Shown in pieces: positions 1 through 10,182 of a DNA stretch of 64,000 nucleotides. This stretch comes from Chondrosia reniformis (taxonomy: Eukaryota; Porifera; Demospongiae; Chondrillida; Chondrillidae). The notes under the pieces were generated by a model that had not been told where the DNA came from, did no database searches, and was given only the letters and a program-made list of their open reading frames with translations. The DNA is taken from NCBI GenBank assembly GCA_947172415.1, contig OX359194.1, forward strand, positions 6,454,401 through 6,518,400, written 5' to 3'. The position numbers and the translations under genes were made by a program. The stretch's first letter is position 1, and every line of letters starts with the position of its first letter.

Positions 1-111
1 AATGCACCAAATGCATAAACACTCATGCACATGTGTCTGTTAACAGCAGGGCAATATCCATGGCATCCCCCATCTACAATAGTTATCACTCTTCTCTTTT
101 TTCTTTTGTAG

Positions 112-2201
112 ATCCTCTGAAAGTGATACGACTCTTTCCAAATCTTCTGACTACTAGGATGAAGGACCTTGTAAAGGAACCAGCCTATTCCACTCCCTTG
201 TTGACTGGCATACAGGCAGATGAAGCCAGGGGAGGATTGATTGACTATCTTAATTCGGTTAGTACTCCATCTTGTGTCACTGAGAGGTTGTGATGACTAG
301 CAATAGAACCAGTTGAGTAGTTACAAGAATTAATTTGCCATTGATGCCATCTCTGAAATGTGTAATTACTCATCAGGGCTGCATGAAAAGTTCACTTTGG
401 GACAAATGCCCCCCTTCCCCCTTTATGCTCATAAGATATTTAGACATGGTTGTTAATGTTATATATTGTTGCATACATACATACGTACTGTACGTATATG
501 TGCTTAGTCATTGGATTGTACATATGTATCGCTGATATACGTACGTACGTACATGCGTATGTACAGTACTTGCATGTGAACGTGTTGCTCTTATCCCTCT
601 ATGAAGCTGAGACAAAGAGTAGACCTGGAGAGATTGCATGCTGAAAAGACAGCCCAACTACCCCCTCACTGGCAGCTACAAAATTTGGATGAAATCTTCA
701 GTCTCCTAGACACCACTCTACTCAAGTGCTACATACAGGTCAGCCATTCCATTGAAGCACCACCTTCTTGGTCTTACAACACGAGAAGCCAGTACTAGTG
801 GTTTGAAGTGGAATATAGAATTAATCCCTTCTTTAATGTTTTAGAATAATAAAACACAATTGGTAGGACCTTTTGTGAGGCGTCGAGGAAAGACTCTAGA
901 TCTAATGGAGAGTGAGAGACAGTTAAAGAAGGCAGAACTGACAGAAGAATTGGTGCAGCTTTATCAGTCAAAAGGAGAGCATAAGAAAGGTAGAACAGAG
1001 TTCTCCCATGTGTACCTACTGTGTTCTGTGTACCTCCTGTGTACTTATTGCATAATGCCACATATATACGTACACTGCCTCTAGCACACTCCAGAATTAT
1101 ATGGCTGCAGCAAATCTAACTTAAATCTAGTATGCACTAGTTCTTAAAGTGTACATATATGTGTGTCCTAAGTTCCAATTGCAGGATAACTAGGAAGTTT
1201 AGATTTGCCATTTTACTCTGTCAACCATTCCTCTCTAGCCCTTGATCTGTTGAAGAACTGTCACACCAACCCTCCCACTCCTTCTCTGGCCGGTCTGAAA
1301 CCCTCCATCAAATACCTTCAGCTTCTTGGAAAGGAATCCATGGATATCATACTGACCTACTCAAAGTGGATACTTGAAGATGACCCTCTGGCAGGACTTT
1401 CAGTGAGTGCTACATGAATGGTATATACAGTTTGGACATCTTCTATAAGTAAAGCTACTTTTAAGCTATTGTGTGTCTAGAGCCATTCATGAATTTATAG
1501 AAGCTCCTAGTTTGAGACCAGCATACTGTCAAGTGTATTTACCTGTACTTGTGATGATTATAGATCTTTACAGAAGATTCTGATGAAGTAATGGAACTGG
1601 ACAGATCCAAAGTAGTTCTGCACCTGGAGAATGTCTCTAAGAAGGACCCCTCCATTGTGCAAAAGTACCTGGTTAGTAATCCCACCTACTGAACATCTTA
1701 TTAGGTAACACAGAAGAGAATGTAACTCAGAGTATGACTACAGTCACGTGTACCTTGGTTCCACCTATGAGCTCGTTGTGCTCCTCGGGAGACATGAGTG
1801 GGTGGAATAAAATCCAGAGTCAAATGATGATATCAAAGTTTAAGATCAGCTATATATCTTAAGTCCTCTATTGGGCCTATAGATCCCCTATTGGGCCTAT
1901 AGATCCCCTATTGGGCCTATAGATCCCCTATTGGGCCTATAGATCCCCTATTGGGCCTATAGATCCCCTATTGGGCCTATAGATCCCCTATTGGGCCTAT
2001 AGATCCCCTATTGGGCCTATAGATCCCCTATTGGGCCTATAGATCCACTATTGGGCCTTTAGATCCCCTATTGGGCCTAATTTCAACTGTAGTCGTATTA
2101 TATTTGTGTATTAAGAAATGTTGATTATTAAATTATTAATAGAAAGTACAGACTAACATTGACGTCCTGTCTAGGAGGTATGTATATTCATAATACAGGA
2201 C

Positions 2202-2237
<36 letters not shown>

Positions 2238-5200
2238 AATTATTACAAATACTAGGACATGTAGTTTTAGTACTTTAATATCAGTTAGTGTACAGCTACG
2301 TACATAGGTATGTGACAGTGGATGCTTCAGTGTACCCTTACCAGTGCATCATGTACGTCTGCTCATAGGAGCACCTGGTGGGAAGATGGAAGGAGGAGAG
2401 ACCAGATTCCCATAACAAACTTGTTAACATTTATATCAGCAAGTTACGTATAAAACTGCAAGACCAATCAAAAGGCACAAAAGGTTATGGACTACTGTTA
2501 ATAGCATATTTCTAACACCTTGTTAATGTTCCTAAGTAAATGTACAATGGTAGCTCAGTGGCAGAGCACTGGTGGTCATAACCAGCTGTCCTGGGTTCAA
2601 TTACCTGCAGCAACTTCTTTAATGTTTTTGACTGTTACCATTAAGAGGGAAACACTTTTATTTTCCCTCTTAATTTGGCTGATTATTTGTGGTCTGATTA
2701 TCACTTCAATTTCACATATAAGAATGGAAATTTATGCATAGAGGTTTGATACAAAAGATATAGCAATTTTCTAACTTAATCTGCATGTAATTACATATGA
2801 AGCATGCTGAGCAATATTCATGTATACTGCTACCTTTTTAACTAAATGCTCTAAATTTTTAGGGGAGAAACCCGTCAGGATGATAGAAGAGAGAAAAGTG
2901 CTTATAAAGTTCCTTGAAGAATCACAGCATTATAATGCAGAGAAATTTATTTACACATTTCATCAGCCACGTATGTTTTAATTTACTGTTTACTTCTGAT
3001 CTCTAGTTTATATGCACCTATGTACGTACGTACCCATAGTGCAGTAAGGTGTCGGTGTTCTGTTAGCAATTAGTATTGACATACACAATAAGGCTGCGTG
3101 CATGATGGATTAACAGTTCATACAACTCAGACCTTTAACAATGTACTGTAAGAATACAGTAGTGATCCATTAAATATGTACATACTAAAGAGTAGCCTAG
3201 GTCGGTCGAGTATACGTAAGCAATACACATACAGTAAGATTTAAGGAACTTTCAGAAAGAAACTTCCAGGGTTGCTGATGAAGGGTGGTATTCCAAGAAA
3301 CAGCTGTCTGCCCCAGTGGATCAGAAAAACATAGAGAAGACTCTTGTATCCTCATCCAATGCTCTCACTGGGTTTAGTTCCCTATAGGCCTTTACTGTAG
3401 AATACGGAGATGTAAAGATGTACATGTTCTAGAGAACTTTAGTTTTACTTTAGTTCAAAAGACTATTTGTGTCCTTGTATTTGACCAAGTTACTTGCCAC
3501 CAACATAGCATTGTCAAAGTTGTTTCATGAGCGAGCTATTCTTCTGGGTCGACTTGAAAAGCATGAACCTGCTCTGACTATTTATGCTCACATCTTAAAA
3601 GACCACAAAATGGCTTTAAGGTGAGCATTTCCATGGCAACCATGCAGTTATTTATGCACAAGTCAGCTACTGGAGTTCTGTATTGGGCTATTTTAACAGT
3701 ATCCTCAAAATAATTTGTATGTTTATTTCATGCTAATACTCTGAAGTTTTAGTTGCTGCATCATTTTTGAAATCTAGAAACTCTGAAGGCATTTCACCTA
3801 ATTTAATTACTGATGTTCTTAATGACTGACTGCTACATTTTATCTGTAATTTTATCTTATAAGATGCAGTCTTTCTCTTTGTTTATAGACATTTCACTGT
3901 TCTGTACATACGTATATACATGTACTGTACATCACAGGCCAATATTATGTGGCTTATAATTTTACTTTACATTCTGATTTGTATTCCTCACAATCTTTTC
4001 TATCAAACACAGATATTGCCAGCAGCAGTATGCTGGACATCCGAATGTAAGTCTGCACCAACTTGAAGTATTTTATGAGTATTAATGATTTAGTGATTTC
4101 TCTGCCTTTGTAGGTTTTTCAATTGCTTGTAAAAATTTACATTTCTCGTACCGAGGATCCTGACTTATCTGAAGAGTATGTATTCAAGCAAAATGTGTCA
4201 GCTGCCGTTTCAGTCCTAAATGAACATCATGATAAAATTGACACCTCTACAGTATGTTATTTACTCCATCTATATACAGCTACTCCCCTCTCCCCCCCCC
4301 CACCCCCACCCCTCCAAATATATGATCCTGCTTAGCTTCATTCCATAGCACCTATTCCTTGCTCTCCCAATCAGTCCATCCCTCTGTTTCTATATGTCAC
4401 CGCTGCAAAAACATTCATCTTGCTTTGTATCATACAAATTGCTTTTAAAAGTGGTTCCAGTTGTTTTTAATACATTGTCACAATCACCTATCTATATGTC
4501 ACTGTTCTAACGCTGTCCTCCCTTTACTTATACTAATACTATATACCATGTGTTACTTTTTATTTTTCTTCAAGGTGCTCAATGAACTTCCCGCTACTAC
4601 TGAAATGGCAGACATTTTAACTTTTCTAAATTTGGTATTTCAAGAGTGTAGCCAAAAGAGGCGACAGCTGCAGATACTGAGGGGGTTGACATATTCTAAA
4701 TATTTGCAAGTTAGAGAATGACACTATACGTACCTACAGTTATTACAGTATATAAATGTATAATATATTGGTGTGTACATAGTGACCAAAAGACTCCATT
4801 TTTAGTGTAGCTTATGTAAATACAGAAAGGGGACATTTTTGTGTCTTTAACTCAAATGCCCACTTTTAAGCAGTATAGTAGTACACTGTTGAACTGATGA
4901 TGTAAGCCATCTTACTATGATGTATACATGATAAATACAGTGTGCTAGTAAAATTATAATATGGTTGCCATGGTCAAATGTTAGATACTGCATTTACATG
5001 GTACATCAATGTGTTAGGGTCAAAAGGAAAAGACTGAAAGTCTAGGTAAAGCCTTTTTAGTTTCAGAAGAAGATGGATGTGTTGTGTGTAGCAAGAAACT
5101 GACAAGGTTCTTTGTGTTATGCAATAATTACAATAGTTATGCAATGATTTTCTAAAGTACCTTTGACTCAACTGTGACCTGATTGTGTGATGTACATGTA

Positions 5201-5498
5201 TGTACGTGTATATAGGTGATGATTAAATGTAGAGGTAGATAAATCTCACTCTTAAGGTCCAGAGTACATACACAATACTAATGAGAGACTCTAGGTCAAC
5301 TTAATAATAATGGTCACCAATGAACTAACTGCACATATATTACATGTACTCTGACTTATATAAATGGCTATAGTTACAACTTCTCCTAATGAGTGTGACT
5401 AGCATAAAGTGAACTGTTAAAGTAATGTTTCCTCTCAACTTAGTGCTTTTGTGAGGGAGCCAGATGGAAGATTGAGGCACATTTATTGTGACTTGTAG
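112..5498 (+). CDS. VPS39: VPS39-like HOPS subunit, copy 1, C-terminal 493 codons (5' end outside window)
   Basis: VPS39 (Vam6) is a HOPS tethering subunit acting in late endosome-lysosome fusion. Thirteen exons join in frame: 112-257, 607-738, 845-989, 1239-1402, 1564-1671, 2369-2483, 2863-2970, 3509-3620, 4013-4046, 4114-4251, 4575-4709, 5018-5106, 5444-5498. With one base from an unseen upstream exon they give 494 codons ending in TAG. Recognisable blocks are the LLDTTLLKCY core, ERAILLGRLEKHEPAL, and the end GCVVCSKKLTSAF, which matches the CxxC zinc-binding tail of animal VPS39. The CNH domain and start lie left of base 1. The donor after 5106 (GTTCTT) is weak and the acceptor before 607 has a poor pyrimidine tract, but frame and homology support both. 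A near-identical second copy lies at 13167-18555. Confidence 0.85.
1866..2081. repeat. 20-bp minisatellite in VPS39 intron, copy 1
   Basis: About eleven near-perfect tandem copies of a 20-base unit (CTATTGGGCCTATAGATCCC). The same array is in copy 2 at 14941-15144 with a different unit number and its own variant units. Confidence 0.95.
2203..2236. repeat. (GATT)n microsatellite
   Basis: Tandem GATT units in a VPS39 intron. Copy 2 (about 15277-15297) has clearly fewer units, so this is a quick marker for telling the two copies apart. Confidence 0.9.
2541..2625 (+). mobile_element. tRNA-derived SINE-like head, copy 1
   Basis: Contains a Pol III A-box-like segment (TAGCTCAGTGGCAGAGC) and a B-box-like segment (GGGTTCAATTACC) at tRNA-like spacing. 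The D-stem GCTC/GAGC and a 5-bp stem CTGGT/ACCAG can form. The acceptor and T stems do not close and no T33-anticodon register fits, so this is not a working tRNA. A diverged relative at 39764-39830 shows that it is a dispersed family. Confidence 0.6.
2640..2674. other. Perfect 13-bp inverted repeat (hairpin)
   Basis: ATTAAGAGGGAAA is followed after nine bases by its exact reverse complement. It lies 3' of the SINE-like head in a VPS39 intron, and is kept unchanged in copy 2 near 15703-15737. Confidence 0.8.
3262..3319 (+). ncRNA. Hammerhead-ribozyme-like motif in family A repeat
   Basis: CTGATGA (3275-3281), a short GGG/CC-type arm, GAAA (3297-3300), the palindrome CAGCTG and then TC (3307-3308) are in the order of a type I hammerhead with minimal stem III and a GUC cleavage site. 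Flanking CCAGGGTTG and TGCCCCAGTGG can partly pair as stem I. Stem II is imperfect: the closing G-C pair of natural hammerheads is not seen. Other family copies have different core mutations, and their majority core is CTGATGA. Activity is not shown. Confidence 0.4.
3262..3405 (-). mobile_element. Dispersed short repeat family A, VPS39 intron copy 1
   Basis: Minus-strand copy of a family recognised by GGCCTATAGGGAACTAAACC, then GCTTTGGATGAGGATACAAG, a pyrimidine-rich stretch, CACTGGGCCAGACAGCTG and a TTCATCA end. Relatives lie at 12014-12090, 16319-16463, 31205-31320, 32478-32660, 35788-35913, 38858-39003 and 41128-41292. No open reading frame and no clear terminal inverted repeats, so it is non-autonomous. 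Confidence 0.85.
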
Positions 5499-5859
5499 CA
5501 TGACATAGTATGCTTTGTAATTTAACCATTAATTTTATAATGATATTTGATGTGTTTTGTAGGAATTATTAATAAAAGACAATATACTTTAAAACCCCAA
5601 TCAGCTGTAATTGCTGGCATACAAATCTACATATATAGGATTGTACTGACTGCATTATAAATGCATATTATATGTGTATGTGACACATATATGTTGAAAC
5701 TGCCCATAAATCGCCCTAGTATACCATAGAACTCACTGCATAGTTTATCTTTGGTTAATTTGTATATCTATGGCTTGTAATTGACCATGCCTAGTTACTA
5801 TATAACCTGCACACGGCTTCTAAAAAGTATATACTAATCTTGTTATATTGACTGTCAAC

Positions 5860-6096
5860 ATGATTAGAGGATTTCACTTGAAGGGAGTACACGCATACCC
5901 GATCAATACCATTCTGAACTGGGCACCTTGTGAGGCAGTTTAAGGTAAAAATAGGTAAACCCAACGACATCCGTATAAGCAATAATGGACTTTTTCTGAC
6001 CAGGAAGTTTTAGATTAAATGAAAAAGGGGAGATAATGCTTCCAGATGGTGAAAACAGTGTTTTAGTCTGTAGAGTGTATATATATTGGAATTTTT
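5860..6096 (+). pseudogene. Internally deleted relic of the kinase-NHL gene, copy 1
   Basis: It begins with the same start as the intact genes (ATG ATT then GAGGATTTCACTTGAAGGGA). After about 40 bases it jumps to the fourth propeller blade (ACCATTC...GGGCACC...GTGAGGCAGTTTAAGG) and runs to the gene's last codons (CCAGATGGTGAAAACAG...). Stops and frameshifts interrupt it. Nearly the whole kinase, the coiled coil and about three blades are missing. It lies about 360 bp downstream of the VPS39 stop. An identical relic at 18917-19153 shows that it predates the segmental duplication. Confidence 0.85.
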
Positions 6097-7077
6097 GCAC
6101 TTCAATAATGGGATTATCATCACATTTAATAGGATTATTTTTTGTATAGAGTCACCGATATTATTATTGGCGATGAACCAATAATATAAAAGAGACTGCA
6201 TGGAAATGCTTAAATGGACTGTAATATTACTCTGCATACCTCATGATCAAAAGCATGCAGAGCACTGTTACAGTACTGCCGGGCATGTATAATCTATCAT
6301 GACCATGGTTAATTTGAGCCCCAGCAACACTGCTAACTTTAATAAAGTGTGTTTTCCCAGCCCCTATAGCTAGCTCTTCAGATGATGGTACTTGCATGAT
6401 TATAATGTTTCTACATATCTAATACACACATATATGTACGTAATACATGTGCTTGGTAGCTAAAATATTTTGTATATAAATTATATATAAAACCAGCTGG
6501 TCTTGGTTGCCAATGGATTCCCAGCAACCTCTATTTATGTTTTAAATGTATTACGCCAAACCAGCCAAGTGACTGAAGTCCATCTTGGCTGGGGGGCCAA
6601 AGTCCTATCAGTATATTAAATTGACAACCAGTGATTACCTCCCAAAAGGGCAAAACAGCTGTCTGTGGTTCTTTGAGAATTTTTGTCCATCTTGGATGAC
6701 TGGGAGGTGATCACTGGTTGCCAATAGGACTTTGCAATTGGTGTACGTGTACATGAGGTAATGAGAGACTCTATAGGGAAACAGCTATTATTAGTTGTGA
6801 CTTCTCCTACGTATTTCACTGTGACTAGCATAAAGTGAACTGTTAATGTCAGATGGAACCAGGATACCAGATGGAAGATCTCGTAGTATGCTTTGCATTA
6901 TAGGCTCCTAAACTAAGAGTCCTAAGTCCTTATAATTAGAAGTCGTGTATACATATCTATGTAAACTTTAGGCAATAACATCCGGTATGCGTACTCAGTT
7001 ACTGGTTAACCACACCCAACTCCCAACTCCTAACCGTTCTACCTTGTTTCGAGGCTTGACTTGTGACATATCGCAAC
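6097..7077. other. Intergenic region with palindromic repeat family B
   Basis: No gene seen. 6598-6734 is an imperfect fold-back: the CAAAGTCCTAT and CAACCAGTGAT..ACCTCCCA arms on the left recur in reverse complement on the right. A relative is at 38060-38170 and the duplicate is at about 19650-19790. The last 150 bases before 7078 are conserved before all three intact kinase genes and probably hold their promoter and 5' UTR. Confidence 0.7.
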
Positions 7078-8964
7078 ATGATTCGAGGATTTCACTTGAA
7101 GGGAGTACGTCCGACTGGTAAAACGCTCGGGCGCGGGTCGTACGGCGAAGTTATCGAAGTAGAATGGTGCGGAAAGTTGTGTGCTGCGAAGAGAATGCAC
7201 GATATCTTTCTCAAGGACCTTCCCAGATTGGAAATGGAAAAGATGGTGGGTGATTTTGAAAAGGAATGTCAGACATGGTCCACTTTGAGACATCCAAATA
7301 TTGTTCAATTACTCGGAAGTTATTACCCAGTCGGTAGTCCCGTACCGACCATCGTGTTGGAGAAGATGGACACCTCTCTTCGTCATTACCTGGAGGATCA
7401 CAGTAAAGAGGAGTTCCTCCTTCCAGACAAGGTGTCCATCCTTCATCAAGTAGCTCAAGGACTGTGCTACCTTCACGCCCACAATCCACCACTAGTCCAC
7501 CATGACTTGAGTCCCAACAATATCTTATTAAGTAGAGGATTGTTTCAGACAAAGCTAACAGATTTTGGCATGACCCGAGCCGTCAATCCGTCAAAGCTGA
7601 CTCGTAGATCATCAGTAAAGGGGACCCAAGCATTCATGCCTCCTGAAGCACTCGATGTACCTCCTCGCTACAATGAGAAGTTGGATGTGTTCTCCTTTGG
7701 CAACTGTATTACAACCACTTTGACTCACGAGTGGCCAAATCCATCTCACCCGACTGCATATGATAAAGGTAGAGCCATCCTGCGGACAGAATTTGAGAGA
7801 AGGAGGCGCCAGATTGATCTGTTGAGTGCTCGAGAGGAGGAGCTGTTTCTGCCCCTCATCAAAAGGTGTTTGGAGGGTGATGCAACCATTCGTCCAAGCA
7901 GTGCAGAGATAGTATCAGAAGTGAAACAGATTGAGTCTACTCTCCAAAGTACTGAACCATCAGCAACCAGTCAGGTTCAACAAGCCATGTCACAACTTCA
8001 ACAACAGTTTGATGAAGAGCGCCAGCAACATCGGACACAGCTAGCTAAACTCAAAAGAGATGTCAGTAGGCTCCAGAATGAGATTGTTACAGCCACTTCA
8101 GAAAAGGAGGCACTCCAGACCCACATACAGCTACATGAAGATAAAGGTTCAACACAGCCTTCCAATATAAAAATGTATCATTTTAATACCAAGTGTATTA
8201 GGACAATCTCTGATGGAGAAAAGAGGAAATGTTACGTAATAGCTGTAAATGAGAATGGTTTTCTTGCAGTAGCTGATCAGTTGAATAATTGTATTTGTTT
8301 GTTTGATTCCAATGGTACACTAAGTACTGTGTTTCAAGTCAAGGAAAATGAGAAAACGGAAACTTTCTACACAGGTATAGAGTTCACAAGAAGGAACAAT
8401 ATTGCTATAGCAGATTGTTGTAGTAAACGTATTCTCATATATACTATCAAAGGAGAGCACATCCGTACTATAGTGGCAAAGAGTAAAACATACGGGGTTG
8501 CAGTTAATAAGAGAGGCATATATTTCTGTGAAGCAAAGAGAAAGTGTGTCTCAGTCTACAGTGAAGAAGGGGAATTCCAATTTGAGTTTGGGACTGCAGG
8601 AAGTGGTGGTCATGGCCAGTTTAGGAGACCAGTTTCTGTTGCCTTTGGTCCGGATGGTCTGTTGTATGTAGTGGATGCAAGTGATTGTACCATTCAAGTG
8701 TTTACTGAGCTTGGCACCTTTGTGAGGCAGTTTAAAGTAGAAATAGGTCAGCCTGATGAAATCTGTATAAGCAATAATGGACATGTGTTGATTTCATTTC
8801 CGTACTCAAATGAAATTGGAATATTCTCCGTTGATGGTCAACTATTACACAAGATTGCATTTCAATCAACACCAGAAAGTGTAAGATTAAACGAAAAAGG
8901 GGAGATAATGCTTCCAGATGGTGAAAACAGTATTTTAGTCTATAGAGTGTATTGGAATTTTTAG
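7078..8964 (+). CDS. Protein kinase-coiled coil-NHL propeller protein, gene 1 (628 aa)
   Basis: Intronless gene. The start is ATG 7078 (ATG ATT CGA, shared by all paralogs); the open frame extends upstream without another ATG. Residues about 10-275 are a TKL-like kinase: GRGSYGEV loop (18-25), catalytic Lys38 in CAAK, HHDLSPNN catalytic loop (141-148; Arg of HRD is His), DFG at 162-164, PPE instead of APE. About 285-360 is a Gln/Glu-rich coiled coil; this gene lacks 11 residues present in genes 2 and 3. About 375-628 has six NHL-type blades, with AVADQLNNCICLFD, YVVDASDCTIQVF and similar repeats. All kinase catalytic residues are present, so it is probably active. There is no signal peptide or membrane segment, so it is cytosolic. 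NHL propellers usually bind protein or RNA; the ligand here is unknown. Confidence 0.9.
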   Translation: MIRGFHLKGVRPTGKTLGRGSYGEVIEVEWCGKLCAAKRMHDIFLKDLPRLEMEKMVGDFEKECQTWSTLRHPNIVQLLGSYYPVGSPVPTIVLEKMDTSLRHYLEDHSKEEFLLPDKVSILHQVAQGLCYLHAHNPPLVHHDLSPNNILLSRGLFQTKLTDFGMTRAVNPSKLTRRSSVKGTQAFMPPEALDVPPRYNEKLDVFSFGNCITTTLTHEWPNPSHPTAYDKGRAILRTEFERRRRQIDLLSAREEELFLPLIKRCLEGDATIRPSSAEIVSEVKQIESTLQSTEPSATSQVQQAMSQLQQQFDEERQQHRTQLAKLKRDVSRLQNEIVTATSEKEALQTHIQLHEDKGSTQPSNIKMYHFNTKCIRTISDGEKRKCYVIAVNENGFLAVADQLNNCICLFDSNGTLSTVFQVKENEKTETFYTGIEFTRRNNIAIADCCSKRILIYTIKGEHIRTIVAKSKTYGVAVNKRGIYFCEAKRKCVSVYSEEGEFQFEFGTAGSGGHGQFRRPVSVAFGPDGLLYVVDASDCTIQVFTELGTFVRQFKVEIGQPDEICISNNGHVLISFPYSNEIGIFSVDGQLLHKIAFQSTPESVRLNEKGEIMLPDGENSILVYRVYWNF

Positions 8965-9440
8965 AATTGAAACTTTTTGGCAAGCTGACTTTTAAACTTT
9001 GAACATAAATATTATATTTAATGTACGTACATGCATATACGTAGTATGGTGGTGAATATCAAACTAGTTGTGACCACAGTTCATGACATCGCTTTTTATA
9101 TTCTGGTTAGAATGAAGAGAGCTAATGTGTTGTAGTAATGATGATGCAATAATCCACAGGTTAAAGGTCTAGCAGCTGGAGAAATAGAGGCCGGGGCTTC
9201 TCATCAATCAGAATATACTCACGATACAAAAATATGAACGATATGCTCGGTAGCTAATAAAGACATCCTAGAGTTAGGCATGAAAAAGACCTAGACATGC
9301 CAAAAATGCACTGCATGTACATTTGAATGTAATTATATAATAAAAAATACATATTCTGTGTATGCACGTACACTATAACACTTTCTACTATAGCAATACA
9401 TTTTTCATACCTGTAGACAAAACTAATTATAAAGTTCTTA

Positions 9441-9600
9441 TTGGGGCGAGCCTGAGCGAGCCCCACACTTACGATGTGTACGCTTCCGCTGTCTGTATGT
9501 ATATATATATATATATGTGCCGTACGTCATGCCGTAAAGTTCTATTTGCTCATTCGCAATGGCTGCACAGGGGCAGCTAGCGGACAAAGTATAGTAAACG
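9441..9600 (+). mobile_element. GGGGCGAGCC-ended element, truncated copy
   Basis: Begins TTGGGGCGAGCCTGAGCGAG, followed by a TA-rich run and GTGCCGTACGTCATGCCGTA. It matches the first ~130 bases of the element at 19967-20646, and the reverse strand of the right end of the element at 50177-50820. The far end is not recognised here. It sits exactly where the match between the duplicated segments stops. Confidence 0.7.
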
Positions 9601-9621
9601 TCATGAATGCTTCAACAATTC

Positions 9622-10182
9622 AGCAGGGTACATAAATACAGTGTATCATTACCCAGGCTCTTTATGTACAGTACTGTATGTATGTGAATATATGTATATA
9701 ATACAGCGAATCATATTAATGACTAGCCCATATATACAATACGTAATACAATACAATACAATATACATAATACAATACAATACAATATACATAATACAAT
9801 ACAATACAATATACATAATACAATACAATACAATATACATAATACAATACAATACAATATACATAATACAATACAATACAATACAATATACATAATACAA
9901 TACAATACAATAGGTAGACTGGGGAGTCTCTTAGCCATTGACAGTGGTCCCATAGCAACCACCTCCACATTGCAACTGACCTATTTGTCGTAAACCATAT
10001 GGAAAGTTTGGTGACAATTTTATTATTTGGTAGATTGGTAGTTTGAGCAATTCGCCAATATTTATTTCAACTGCCAAACTACACTGAATGTAGTAAAATT
10101 CGCTAAATGCCATAATTTGGATTTATTGCGTATTGTAATACAGTGTGTATATGATATTATATAGTGTCTTATTCCTTCACAG
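9622..10182. other. Duplication junction region with 24-bp satellite
   Basis: Holds a tandem array at about 9738-9912, unit ATAATACAATACAATACAATATAC (24 bases), then ordinary AT-rich DNA. I looked here for the missing first exons of VPS39 copy 2 and saw none. The duplication breakpoint probably lies in this stretch. Confidence 0.65.
9738..9912. repeat. 24-bp satellite array
   Basis: About seven copies of an AATAC/ATATAC composite unit; the last unit is expanded by extra AATAC steps. Open frames reading through it on both strands are by-products of the repeat. Confidence 0.95.

Larger units (their letters stand above)
1..9440 (+). repeat. Tandem segmental duplication, copy 1 (left end outside window)
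   Basis: The sequence from base 1 reappears from 13056 almost base for base: the same VPS39 exons and introns, kinase relic, full kinase-NHL gene and 3' flank. The offset starts at about 13055 and becomes about 13731 after a mobile element inserted in copy 2. Differences seen are scattered substitutions, repeat-number changes and small indels, so the duplication is recent, or the assembly has placed two alleles side by side. The match ends near 9440, where a GGGGCGAGCC element follows. Confidence 0.85.

Noticed and set aside
2547-2612. Possible tRNA gene
   Set aside because: The A-box-like and B-box-like parts are good, but the acceptor and T stems do not close and no loop gives T33 before an anticodon. 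A diverged relative at 39764 fits a SINE better.
9641-9970. Open frames on both strands rich in Tyr/Ile/Cys
   Set aside because: Products of the 24-bp satellite, open in several frames at once.
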